DNA of 35,921 bases. Source: a virus. The stretch covers positions 1 through 35,921 of the IMG/VR virus record IMGVR_UViG_3300008262_000249. One strand, 5' to 3'. A program made the translations under genes and the position numbers. Under the pieces are notes generated by a model, which saw only the letters and a program-made list of their open reading frames with translations, did no database searches and was not told the DNA's origin. Of the stretch, positions 8,258 to 15,093 are shown in pieces. How positions within the stretch are numbered: position 1 is the stretch's first letter; every line of letters starts with the position of its first letter.

Positions 8258-8290
8258 GTATAAACGGAATATTAACGGAATATAAACGGA
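8258..8290 (-). repeat. Three tandem 11-bp repeats in the gp32 leader
   Basis: On the minus strand the leader reads TCCGTTTATAT, TCCGTTAATAT, TCCGTTTATAC in tandem, ending just before the AGAAAGG ribosome site of gp32. T4 gp32 binds an unstructured AT-rich repeat stretch in its own leader RNA to repress translation. An equivalent autoregulatory operator is the natural reading, but binding is inferred. Confidence 0.8.
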
Positions 8291-8305
8291 TTGTCCACAT
8301 GATGC

Positions 8306-8334
8306 ATTATATAATATTATTTAGGCCTCGTCAA
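8306..8334 (-). promoter_or_regulatory. Sigma70-type promoter of gp32
   Basis: -35 TTGACG (8334-8329) and -10 TATAAT (8311-8306) are separated by 17 bp. The spacer also contains the late core TAAATA (8323-8318). The -35 overlaps the 3' end of the HAD gene, so gp32 can be transcribed independently of it. Confidence 0.82.
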
Positions 8335-8815
8335 GTATAAACTTCAACTGTGCCAAGGTATCGGGAACATTCTTATGTAAGATTGCCACTCCACCTGAGT
8401 CACGCCAATCAGTGATAACACTTTCGGTATCGTCAATGATTAACGTGTCTGTTCTTGCGTATTTTTTCTTTAGATGTTTGCCTGGTACAAAGTTACGTTG
8501 AAAGTCAATCTCATTTGTTTCCAACCACTTTATCTTTTGTTTAGACACCGCATCATGTCGTTTCTCACTCGCTGTAGAGGATAGAATCTGAGTTGGTGGA
8601 AGTGCATTACGCAAAGCACGTACCAAATCCATTGCATCAGGCATCAACTCTAGTGTTTCAAAATTACCATCAGCAATAAACTTATCAAAATATTTATTGA
8701 ATTCTTTATATTCTCTTGTTGAACTTGGTGCAACCTTAAAAAGTTCCACATACCTCTTTTCAAAGTTGGCAATAACGCCATCCATGTCCAAATAGATGCA
8801 GTTAATTTTATGCAT
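8321..8815 (-). CDS. HAD-family phosphatase, 5'-nucleotidase-like
   Basis: 164 residues with HAD motifs in order: DMDGV (D10 nucleophile, D12 acid/base), LSSTAS near residue 78 (motif II), a Lys-rich GKHLKKKYA near 115 (motif III) and LIIDDTES (motif IV). The small cap and length fit 5'(3')-deoxyribonucleotidase-like HAD proteins that occur in phages and may adjust nucleotide pools. A broader phosphatase role cannot be excluded. The start overlaps the end of gp59 by eight bases, so it belongs to the gp33-gp59 run. Confidence 0.8.
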   Translation of the reverse strand: MHKINCIYLDMDGVIANFEKRYVELFKVAPSSTREYKEFNKYFDKFIADGNFETLELMPDAMDLVRALRNALPPTQILSSTASEKRHDAVSKQKIKWLETNEIDFQRNFVPGKHLKKKYARTDTLIIDDTESVITDWRDSGGVAILHKNVPDTLAQLKFILDEA

Positions 8816-9416
8816 ATTCTTTCAAACTTTCTTTTAAAATTTCTTTGAACTTTTCTTTATCATAAACAATGAACGGTGTGTACTTTTCAATTTTTCTCTT
8901 GTATGTTGGCCAAACAACATCATCTGTTATTTTTTTAGACCACATTGGTAAGAAATTCATAATATCATTTAATATACACACCGTTTCAATGCTTATAGTG
9001 TTCTGAGCCATTTCTTTTAACAATACTGGATATTGTCCATCGTTAACCATCAACATTTCATTTGGTGATTGTGTTGCGTTAAGTAGACCTATTATATCTT
9101 GTTCGAAGCGGTATGTCAAGCTCTGGTTTCTTTTTTGCCATTTCTTGTAGTTTTCTTCACCTTCAATACCAGATATATCACCGACCCAATTCACATTGGT
9201 TTCCAGGAAATTGGCAATATAAAACGACCGTAATTCGTCTATGTTGTACTTTCTGGAAAGTTTATAAAAAGAATATTTGGCTTTGTTGTTTGCGAAGTTG
9301 TCCTTTGATACGTTGGTCTTTCCGTTATAACGAAAAAAATTGTAAGTATCAGAAGTAAAATGAAGTTTAATGCTTTGATATAGGGCATATGCTTCAAATC
9401 CTGTCGTTTCGGTCAT
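8808..9416 (-). CDS. gp59: Replicative helicase loader gp59
   Basis: 202 residues resembling T4 gp59 across its length. Shared blocks include an N-terminal YxLYQSIKLHF, a Tyr/Lys-rich KYSFYKLSRKYNIDEL (T4 KYFFQKLSEKYKLKEL), NVNWVGDISG (T4 DAWIGDISD) and FEQDI (T4 FEEDI). T4 gp59 is 217 residues and loads the gp41 hexameric helicase on gp32-coated forks. The gene starts within the gp33 stop (ATGA overlap) and lies one gene away from gp32, its binding partner. Confidence 0.87.
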   Translation of the reverse strand: MTETTGFEAYALYQSIKLHFTSDTYNFFRYNGKTNVSKDNFANNKAKYSFYKLSRKYNIDELRSFYIANFLETNVNWVGDISGIEGEENYKKWQKRNQSLTYRFEQDIIGLLNATQSPNEMLMVNDGQYPVLLKEMAQNTISIETVCILNDIMNFLPMWSKKITDDVVWPTYKRKIEKYTPFIVYDKEKFKEILKESLKEYA

Positions 9417-9679
9417 AGAGGCAATTTAGAACTTTTCTTCAATAGATTTAAGTCTTGTGCTTCTTCTCTAATCTTTGCTTTCAATGCACTGGAGATTAAG
9501 GAAGAAGCCACATCAACTTCCATGCCTGTTTGTTCACAATGATGTATGATTGCATCCATATGGGTACCACCCATTTCACTGACGCTTTTACTAATCATTT
9601 CACTAAATTCATTAATTTCGGTTTTTGTTGGCACTTTAAGCTTTCGTATAGAACAAATGGTTTCCAATTTTAGCAACAT
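9413..9679 (-). CDS. gp33: Late transcription coactivator gp33
   Basis: 88 residues. MDAIIHHCEQTGMEVDVASSLI followed by KAKIREEAQDLNLL (blocks of T4-like gp33) aligns with T4 gp33, where SYLEATTAFLEENSIP and IEKIQSEAIDENLL are found. gp33 bridges RNA polymerase and the sliding clamp, and with gp55 directs transcription from TAAATA-type late promoters, several of which are visible in this window. The start overlaps the end of the wall hydrolase gene by 44 bases. An internal Met at residue 27 is the only alternative and would remove conserved sequence. Confidence 0.78.
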   Translation of the reverse strand: MLLKLETICSIRKLKVPTKTEINEFSEMISKSVSEMGGTHMDAIIHHCEQTGMEVDVASSLISSALKAKIREEAQDLNLLKKSSKLPL

Positions 9680-10124
9680 ACTTCAATTTCCACGCCGGAT
9701 TTACCGAAGTGTTATGATAGAACATTGATTTTGTTCTGTATATTGTATCATGTAATTTTGGTTCTGTCAAGGCTTTCCTTGCAACAATTAGGCATTCTTC
9801 CCATGCATACTTACTTCTAATCGGACCGACCTTCTCACCAACCCAGCTGAATTGGTATGTGTTGCCTGTTTTTTGGTACACGACCTCACAAATTGTGGAT
9901 GGAAACTTTGGACTATTTGCACGATTCATTGTAACTTGTGCTACCGCTAATTTACCTTCAAATGATTCACTTGCGGCTTCATAGTAAATATTTTTAGCCA
10001 TGCAAAGAAGTTGTTTATTCACATCTTGTGAAACAGCATGTTCAAGTGAAAGTGTTTGCTGTTGTGATGATAAAGGTATAATTAATATTGATAAAGAAAA
10101 TAATAAAGTTGGTAAAAACTTCAT
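9636..10124 (-). CDS. Secreted cell wall hydrolase, SleB family
   Basis: 162 residues. A signal peptide is evident (MKFLPTLLFSLSILIIPL, cleavage near 19-21). The mature part is a SleB/Hydrolase_2 domain: MAKNIYYEAASESFEGKLAVAQV with likely catalytic Glu49, VTMNR, TICEVVYQ, YQFSW and a final GNHLFYTK. This family cleaves peptidoglycan glycan strands. With a signal peptide it probably acts as an exported endolysin; no holin is recognised next to it. A perfect AAGGAG precedes the ATG. It is downstream of the exact late promoter and upstream of gp33. Confidence 0.85.
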   Translation of the reverse strand: MKFLPTLLFSLSILIIPLSSQQQTLSLEHAVSQDVNKQLLCMAKNIYYEAASESFEGKLAVAQVTMNRANSPKFPSTICEVVYQKTGNTYQFSWVGEKVGPIRSKYAWEECLIVARKALTEPKLHDTIYRTKSMFYHNTSVNPAWKLKYVAKIGNHLFYTKA

Positions 10125-10143
10125 TGGTACTCCTTGTGTGTGT

Positions 10144-10164
10144 TAAAGGGGGAAACCCCCCTTA
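10144..10164 (-). terminator. GC-rich hairpin before the wall hydrolase gene
   Basis: AAGGGGG and CCCCCTT form a perfect 7-bp stem with a very short loop, lying between the stop of the 92-residue gene and the hydrolase ribosome site. The minus strand lacks a long T-run after it (only TTTAAC), so it may be a weak terminator, an attenuator or an RNA-stabilising 3' hairpin. Confidence 0.6.
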
Positions 10165-10168
10165 ATCC

Positions 10169-10447
10169 TCAGGTAGTTTTTCTGGTGACCTTGATTTCAG
10201 GTGCCGTGGAAATATTCGATACAAAACCATTCAAGGTTTGGGCCTTGTTAATAATGTCTGTTTCTGAGGGGATTGTTGGCAGTGCCGGATGTTCAGGTGG
10301 TGTTTCACCTTTGGCTTTTGCCGTATCGCATTTGATGTGCCAGTCTTGTTGTAGACGGTCTCGTTCTGCGTTGTATGAATCATATAACATGTCTCTGGCC
10401 ATTTTTAGTAGTTCAAGACGTATTTCAAAGGGTGTCATGTTTGACAT
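10169..10447 (-). CDS. Conserved hypothetical protein (MTPFEIRLELLKMA family)
   Basis: 92 residues. The N-terminus MTPFEIRLELLKMARDML is a block I recognise from small proteins of T4-like aquatic phages; its function is unknown to me. The protein has an amphipathic helical N-terminal half (to about 45), a Pro-rich middle (GETPPEHPALPTIP) and a Thr/Lys-rich tail. A Met at residue 4 could be an alternative start. It is the first gene after the exact TATAAATA late promoter, so late expression is likely. Confidence 0.75.
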   Translation of the reverse strand: MSNMTPFEIRLELLKMARDMLYDSYNAERDRLQQDWHIKCDTAKAKGETPPEHPALPTIPSETDIINKAQTLNGFVSNISTAPEIKVTRKTT

Positions 10448-10491
10448 AGTTTTCTCCTGTGTTGTGTAAAGTGTGTTGGTGGATTATTTAA

Positions 10492-10511
10492 ATGGGTCCC
10501 ACCGAACCCAT
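10492..10511 (-). terminator. Hairpin between outer-membrane gene and late promoter
   Basis: ATGGGT and ACCCAT form a 6-bp stem with an eight-base loop just beyond the beta-barrel gene; the minus strand continues TTAAATAA. It could end transcripts from upstream. No proper T-run, so only moderately convincing. Confidence 0.45.
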
Positions 10512-10516
10512 ATACT

Positions 10517-10524
10517 TATTTATA
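10517..10524 (-). promoter_or_regulatory. Exact T4-type late promoter TATAAATA
   Basis: The minus strand has the exact T4 late consensus TATAAATA in an intergenic position, about 70 bases upstream of the 92-residue gene and followed by the lysis gene and gp33. gp33 in the same window supports use of such promoters. Confidence 0.75.
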
Positions 10525-10528
10525 CGTA

Positions 10529-11071
10529 TTAGAAACTACGTGTGTACTGTAGACGCCATGCATCTTTTTCTTCGTCACCGTATGTACGGCTCCAACGAAC
10601 TGCAACAGAATCTTTTTTAGTCAAAGGATAACCAACTGCTGCATGAACACGGGTTGTTTGATAGTTGTTTGCAGTGTCAAACGCATTACGATAACGACCA
10701 CCAACATCACCAGTCAAACCAGCAACCAATGGGAATTTCACACCAGCATCAACTGCATAATGTGAGAAGTGTGTAGAACTACTAATTCTTTCACCCAAAC
10801 GACCACCAATGTAAAATGCACCGATAGATTGTTTCACACGAACTTCCAAACCTTGTGTAATGGAACCACTGCCGAGTGCAGCTTGGCTGTTTTCCATTTT
10901 AAGGCTATAGTCAGTAGAACCAACTTTAGTACCAATGACAACAGCTTCTTTGATGTTTTTCGCATCTGTTGCACGATTTGTTTCATCTGAATATTCCAAT
11001 GAACCATAACCTTGTGCCATTGCTGAAGCACTGATGACCAAAGAGGCCAAAATAAAACTGATTTTCTTCAA
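10529..11071 (-). CDS. Phage-encoded outer-membrane beta-barrel protein
   Basis: 180 residues. A clear signal peptide (MKKISFILASLVISASAMA, cleavage before Q20) is followed by alternating polar/hydrophobic strands and ends in RLQYTRSF. The terminal Phe after an aromatic/hydrophobic pattern is the signal recognised by the BAM machinery. About 160 mature residues suit an eight-stranded barrel. The start codon is TTG, placed six bases after a strong AGGAG. Similar host porins serve as phage receptors, so a role in surface remodelling or superinfection exclusion is possible; this is inference. It may be an acquired host gene. Confidence 0.82.
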   Translation of the reverse strand: MKKISFILASLVISASAMAQGYGSLEYSDETNRATDAKNIKEAVVIGTKVGSTDYSLKMENSQAALGSGSITQGLEVRVKQSIGAFYIGGRLGERISSSTHFSHYAVDAGVKFPLVAGLTGDVGGRYRNAFDTANNYQTTRVHAAVGYPLTKKDSVAVRWSRTYGDEEKDAWRLQYTRSF

Positions 11072-11107
11072 AATTAACTCCTAGTTGTTAAACAAAATGA
11101 TAGGTAT

Positions 11108-11713
11108 TCAGGAACCTAACGAACCTATTCCAAATGCTGGAATTCCTAAAAAAGACCGTGTTATATCTATGATATAAATTAAACGTCTTTTTTGTGATTT
11201 GTTGTGAGCACTATGTAACTGCCCGTTATCGAATCCAAATAAATCGGACCATTCCAATTCTTTACCATCCACTTCAAAATAAACATCACCCTCAGGTACT
11301 ATTAATGGTATATGTATTCTTATTGTATTGTGTGATTTATTTTCTATATCTGCATGTCGATTAATAACACCACCTGCTTCAAGTACACTATAACCACTGC
11401 AACCAGCATGAGCAATGTATTGTTGTGTCAATGTTGAGGCTGTTGGGAATATACTGCGTACTCTTGGTTCAAGGAAAAAGTTTTGTTCAATACGTTGTTC
11501 CGGCAAGGCATAACGTAATCCTTCAACCTTCCAATCATTCTTTTCTTTTTCATCTAATATGGCCAATGGATTTGTTGCTGCGTATGATGTGCCGCCTTTG
11601 AATGTGGTGTGAAAGTCTTTGTGATATTCTAAAAATTCGTCACGCAATTTTGGTACCAGTTCCATTAATTCATCTGCGATTCTAATTTCTTTTCTATACC
11701 AAATTGATTGCAT
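11108..11713 (-). CDS. Aspartyl/asparaginyl beta-hydroxylase-like 2OG oxygenase
   Basis: 201 residues. A double-stranded beta-helix core shows H120-x-D122 (NRHAD), HNTIRIHIPL, and a distal His at 167 or 170 (QLHSAH) followed by Arg176/177. This is the iron- and 2-oxoglutarate-binding set of Asp/Asn beta-hydroxylase-like enzymes. Substrate is unknown; protein side-chain hydroxylation is the family's usual reaction. A good GGAGG site lies directly after the terminal hairpin of the tmRNA, so the two may share a transcript. It is the first of five oxygenase-like genes in about 6 kb. Confidence 0.8.
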   Translation of the reverse strand: MQSIWYRKEIRIADELMELVPKLRDEFLEYHKDFHTTFKGGTSYAATNPLAILDEKEKNDWKVEGLRYALPEQRIEQNFFLEPRVRSIFPTASTLTQQYIAHAGCSGYSVLEAGGVINRHADIENKSHNTIRIHIPLIVPEGDVYFEVDGKELEWSDLFGFDNGQLHSAHNKSQKRRLIYIIDITRSFLGIPAFGIGSLGS

Positions 11714-11727
11714 TATACCTCCACTAA

Positions 11728-11892
11728 GTGGTTGGTTATTCTGTTACGAGGAAACCAACCGAAACCCTAAGCGGCGTTTAGGCTGCTAATGCGAACTGTG
11801 AGTCGTTTGCGTTTACTTGATTTAGTTTTAACATCTTCTCTGATGAGTTGTCCACTTCTGTACTATTTGCCCTGTCGAAACTATGCACCCCC
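11728..11892 (-). ncRNA. tmRNA coding piece with tag ANDSQFALAA
   Basis: 5' end G at 11892: GGGGGUG forms the acceptor stem, then the conserved GUUUCGACAGGG D-analogue. The tag frame runs GCA AAC GAC TCA CAG TTC GCA TTA GCA GCC TAA (11810-11778); as in E. coli, the resume codon is Ala GCA. The stop lies in a CCTAA/TTAGG hairpin. An 8-bp hairpin GGTTGGTT/AACCAACC (11760-11730) probably marks the 3' end. H2 strand GTACAGAA (11863-11856) pairs with TTCTGGAC of the acceptor piece with one mismatch. The tag is close to E. coli ANDENYALAA; the ALAA end is what ClpXP recognises. Confidence 0.9.
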
Positions 11893-12011
11893 ATCAAAAA
11901 CATCTCATATCGGCGTAAGTATTTGCAATTACCACTACAGTAAAAGGTGACTTACCGTGTATCCTCATATGAGTGAGGCCGCTAGTTAGGCGACTTTCTC
12001 TGCCATGTTTT

Positions 12012-12077
12012 TGGTGGAGGTGGGGAGATTCGCACCCCCGTCCAGAACACATTTCTAGTTGCTTCGTACAACCATAA
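12012..12077 (-). ncRNA. tmRNA acceptor piece
   Basis: Begins near the predicted transcription start. It carries a small GTTG/CAAC hairpin, the H2 strand TTCTGGAC (12047-12040), then a T-arm GGGGG-TGCGAAT-CTCCC with one G-U pair. The acceptor strand CACCTCC, discriminator A and encoded CCA end at 12012. The T-loop has TG in place of the usual TT, a mild deviation. The mature 3' end would be made by processing in the following A-rich intervening segment. Confidence 0.9.
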
Positions 12078-12083
12078 AAACAC

Positions 12084-12112
12084 ATTATAACATATCTTAT
12101 TTATTGTGTCAA
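12084..12112 (-). promoter_or_regulatory. Consensus sigma70 promoter of the tmRNA
   Basis: -35 TTGACA (12112-12107) and -10 TATAAT (12089-12084), both exact consensus, with a 17-bp spacer and an extended -10 TG. The spacer also contains a late core TAAATA (12103-12098). The -35 overlaps the stop of the nuclease gene. Transcription should begin near 12077. Confidence 0.92.
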
Positions 12113-12768
12113 CTGTTTTTGTGATAAAAATCAATTGCCTTAACCAGACCTTCAATGTGGTCTTGTGTTTTTTCTCTAAAAACTAATGGTGGTGCATCTT
12201 GCACAGCCATAATAATTACCAGTTCATCAATTGGTTGGCCAACCAATTCTTCATACATCAATGCATATGCAGTTGTTTGCCAGAAATAATCCAAAATAGA
12301 ATCACGGTCTTTAGCCTTCTTTGATGTTTTAAAATCAATTACAGACAGTTTACCCTCATACTCACCAATACAGTCTACACGACCTGCCAGTCCAAGTTGG
12401 GAGGACCACAATCCAACCTCTTGGTAGTGTATATTGTTGATTTTGTTTAGTAATGGTTTGATTGATATGAACATCTCTTTGGCATCAGGCATAACAGTTC
12501 CTGGTGGTTTAGGTTCATTGTTCAAATAGTATTCACACAACGTATGCATATTGGTGCCACGGGATGTGGCCTGTCTGGAGATTTTGTTTGCAACTTCATC
12601 ACCAACTCTACGGCGCCATGCCATGATGGCTTCTTTTTTCTGTGCTCCCACCACTGTGGTCACCGATGGTAATTTCTTGCCGTCAGGTGTGACATAATAT
12701 CTTTTCCCGTCAGGAAAAGTTTGAGATTCAATTTTTGGAATCTCTTTTGGTGGGCAATAAACAAACAT
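12109..12768 (-). CDS. PD-(D/E)XK exonuclease (MGME1/Cas4-like)
   Basis: 219 residues. The nuclease core is E117 (YQEVGL), D132 (GLAGRVDCIG), D145-F-K147 (VIDFKTSKK), preceded by a conserved H75 (RGTNMH). This is the RecB-like PD-(D/E)XK arrangement of MGME1- and Cas4-type exonucleases, found widely in T4-like phages, where it probably acts on single-stranded ends in replication or recombination. The start overlaps the radical SAM stop (TAATG) with an AGGA site inside that gene's end, so the two are coupled. No CRISPR array is present, so a Cas4 role is not implied. Confidence 0.82.
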   Translation of the reverse strand: MFVYCPPKEIPKIESQTFPDGKRYYVTPDGKKLPSVTTVVGAQKKEAIMAWRRRVGDEVANKISRQATSRGTNMHTLCEYYLNNEPKPPGTVMPDAKEMFISIKPLLNKINNIHYQEVGLWSSQLGLAGRVDCIGEYEGKLSVIDFKTSKKAKDRDSILDYFWQTTAYALMYEELVGQPIDELVIIMAVQDAPPLVFREKTQDHIEGLVKAIDFYHKNS

Positions 12769-14285
12769 TATAATCCTAACTTTAATCTTTTATATTCAAG
12801 GATAGTTTGATCCGCTTCTTCAATTTTTTTATTCAAAAAAGTTTTGTCGAATGTTCCATCAATGATATCTTTAATATCAACTCCCATACCAACCAATTCA
12901 AATACATCATGGTTGATACTGACACCTTTATCAGCATTACCATAAATTGATTTGCCTGCTTTAATTCGGTGTTGTTCTGTTTCCACATTTAAATCGGTTG
13001 TAATTTTTCTTGAATTGAAATAGTTTAAGTATTTATTTTTCCAAATTAACAAATTACTGTCATCGTTGTGATATCGTGTATCATCATCACCTTCTGGTAT
13101 CGTATATTCTCCGGGTAATAATTCACTATAACCCCACTTCTCATATTCCTTTTCAAATTCACTTAGGCGACTAACAGAATTTTTTCTGATAACCAAGGGC
13201 CACCAATCCCAATTGTCAAACACTTCAAAATTTTGGTCCAATAACATTTTCTGACTCTTGTATACACTAGATAGGGGTTCACCAGGTAAACCACAAATCA
13301 TTCCTGTATAAGTGTAGGTTGGTTTGTACTTCTTTAACTGTCTAATCGCTTCAAACTGTCTTTCATTATCTAGGCCTTTACCGATGGCCTTCTTTGCTTC
13401 AGGATGAAATGTTTCCAAACCAAATGTTGCAGCAACCAAACCAGTGTCAGCCAACATAGGTATAGTTTCTGGAAAACGTTCAATCAAATCTGCACGTAAG
13501 AATGCTGTGTAAGTAATCTTAATACCACTCTTTGCAATAGCTTCAGCAACATAATCCAATTTAACCACATTGTCATTGAATGTATCATCATTGAACCAAT
13601 AGTTATTCACACCAAACATTTCATAATTTCTACGCAACTCTGCGGCTAAATTATCCACATGGCGAATATAATCATTTTTCTTTTTGCCTAACAATGGGAA
13701 GGCACAGAATCGGCATCTGAATATACATCCTCGACTAATTTCAATCGGCAAGAAATTGTTTTTGATTAAATCACTTTCTAACCATTTGATTGTTAAATCA
13801 CTATCATCATTTTTATATAGCATTTCTGCATTGATAGATAGTGTTCCTTTGTATGGTACCCATTTCAAATCATCCAAACGTTTTTTGTTTAGAAATTTAA
13901 GGTAGTGTAATACGGCTTCTTCAGCATAACCCCAAAAAACTCTATCAACTTGTGTTAAATCTACACCATCAATTGGTGTCTCATTACCACCAATCAATGT
14001 TTTCACTTGTGGATATTTTTCTCTGATGTATTTGAATAAATGATTCAATTTATCAAAAGCATATATGAACGTAATACTGATACCAACAAACAAAGTTTTT
14101 GGTCCAATAAATCTATCACAAACTCTTTCAATTTCTTCTTCAGTGAAGTTACCAAAGTAATCAACGACCTCAAGGTTATAACCATGTGGTTCTAAAAAAG
14201 TTCTTAATCTTGCTGCACCGGCCGGCCGACTAATTGTTCTAGTTCGTTCCATACCGGTAAAAACAATACCATGTATATCGGTCAT
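12768..14285 (-). CDS. Radical SAM enzyme with B12-binding-like N-terminus
   Basis: 505 residues. C187, C191 and C194 (RGCIFRCRFCAF) are the CxxxCxxC ligands of the radical SAM [4Fe-4S] cluster. Residues 1-130 look like the Rossmann-type domain of B12-binding radical SAM proteins (VGISITF, TLIGGNETP, FWGYAEEAV), but I do not see the DxHxxG cobalamin ligand motif, so it may not bind B12. The SAM barrel continues with WFNDDTFND, FGLETF and MICGLPGEP. Substrate is unknown. It is first in a run with four oxygenase-like genes and upstream-coupled to the nuclease. The ATG has no clear Shine-Dalgarno sequence. Confidence 0.85.
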   Translation of the reverse strand: MTDIHGIVFTGMERTRTISRPAGAARLRTFLEPHGYNLEVVDYFGNFTEEEIERVCDRFIGPKTLFVGISITFIYAFDKLNHLFKYIREKYPQVKTLIGGNETPIDGVDLTQVDRVFWGYAEEAVLHYLKFLNKKRLDDLKWVPYKGTLSINAEMLYKNDDSDLTIKWLESDLIKNNFLPIEISRGCIFRCRFCAFPLLGKKKNDYIRHVDNLAAELRRNYEMFGVNNYWFNDDTFNDNVVKLDYVAEAIAKSGIKITYTAFLRADLIERFPETIPMLADTGLVAATFGLETFHPEAKKAIGKGLDNERQFEAIRQLKKYKPTYTYTGMICGLPGEPLSSVYKSQKMLLDQNFEVFDNWDWWPLVIRKNSVSRLSEFEKEYEKWGYSELLPGEYTIPEGDDDTRYHNDDSNLLIWKNKYLNYFNSRKITTDLNVETEQHRIKAGKSIYGNADKGVSINHDVFELVGMGVDIKDIIDGTFDKTFLNKKIEEADQTILEYKRLKLGL

Positions 14286-14288
14286 AAT

Positions 14289-15083
14289 TTAAATGAATTC
14301 GTTATCTCTAACTTTTTTGGTAACATATCTTTCTCTAATTGCCTCAAAAAAATCAATATCTTCATCTGTTAATTCAGCATCATCAATTTTTTGTCGGAAC
14401 CCTCTTACAAAATTTTGTAATTGTTCGAATTCTCCGTCATAATTAAAATGTTTTGTTACCTTTTTGGTGTCATATGCATCCATGATGATATGATATCGGT
14501 CTTCATCCGAGTCATTTCGAATTTGGTGCCATTGATTCACCCAAAGAATCCAGACACTACCATCAGCAGGCATATGCAAATTTTTACCTTGGGATATATG
14601 CACACATTTCTTGTTTGTGAATAATGGAATATGAATACGAGCCATATATTCCGTTTCATCAGCATCTCTATGCACCAAAGATTTTGAGTGTGCTTTCAAA
14701 CAAGTAACCCTTGCTCTTGTAGGATAAAAACCCATCTCACGTATATCGTCCAGAACTTTTTTAATTTCACCAACATATGCTTCGGTAGGTTTATCATGTT
14801 CTAGACCATGTGATATATTAAAAAATTTGTATGCTTTTGCGACTAATTCATTTGTTGGTAAGAATGATTCTAATGATTGTCCTTTTTCTAATTGAACAGC
14901 TTCCCAACCGCCAGTCCATGTGGCTTCTTTGCACAGTAAACTCCATCCACCAAATCCATTATATTTCGGTGTTTCGTATTCTTCGCCTTGAATAACTTGG
15001 TCACCCAAAGTGAAAACACTATCTTTCACTTCTTGTTTTAATTTTTCAATATCTACTGTATAGTTTAATTTTTCGAAAAACAT
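14289..15083 (-). CDS. 2OG-Fe(II) oxygenase, Asp/Asn hydroxylase-like
   Basis: 264 residues. H138-R-D140 (LVHRDAD) gives the HxD iron motif, IHIPL a core strand, H186 (NQWHQIRN) the distal His and R196 (DEDRYHII) the likely 2-oxoglutarate ligand. Spacing fits Asp/Asn beta-hydroxylase-like proteins. A strong AAAGGA site precedes the ATG. It sits between the radical SAM gene and two smaller oxygenase-like genes in the same direction with few spare bases, so co-transcription is likely. Substrate is not evident; a phage protein is one possibility. Confidence 0.8.
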   Translation of the reverse strand: MFFEKLNYTVDIEKLKQEVKDSVFTLGDQVIQGEEYETPKYNGFGGWSLLCKEATWTGGWEAVQLEKGQSLESFLPTNELVAKAYKFFNISHGLEHDKPTEAYVGEIKKVLDDIREMGFYPTRARVTCLKAHSKSLVHRDADETEYMARIHIPLFTNKKCVHISQGKNLHMPADGSVWILWVNQWHQIRNDSDEDRYHIIMDAYDTKKVTKHFNYDGEFEQLQNFVRGFRQKIDDAELTDEDIDFFEAIRERYVTKKVRDNEFI

Positions 15084-15093
15084 TTCTTATCCT

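Larger units (their letters stand above)
11728..12077 (-). ncRNA. ssrA: Circularly permuted (two-piece) tmRNA gene
   Basis: Read on the minus strand, the gene starts with the 3' acceptor half, ending ACCA at 12012. A 119-base intervening segment follows, then the 5' half beginning GGGGGTGCATAGTTTCGAC at 11892, with the tag frame behind it. The acceptor stem GGGGGUG/CACCUCC pairs in all seven positions across the two halves, including a G3-U70 wobble, the alanyl-tRNA synthetase identity pair. The resume codon starts at 11810 and the tag is ANDSQFALAA-stop. The intervening segment closes with AAAACAT pairing with ATGTTTT beside the acceptor stem. tmRNA with SmpB frees stalled ribosomes and tags products for proteolysis. 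Outer ends are approximate. Confidence 0.93.

Noticed and set aside
11894-12085. A 63-codon minus-strand frame over the tmRNA intervening segment and acceptor
   Set aside because: It lies over the tmRNA acceptor and intervening segment, has no ribosome site and low-complexity content; the RNA structure explains the region.
12109-12768. Cas4 adaptation nuclease
   Set aside because: The four-Cys Fe-S set of Cas4 is absent, and there are no cas neighbours.
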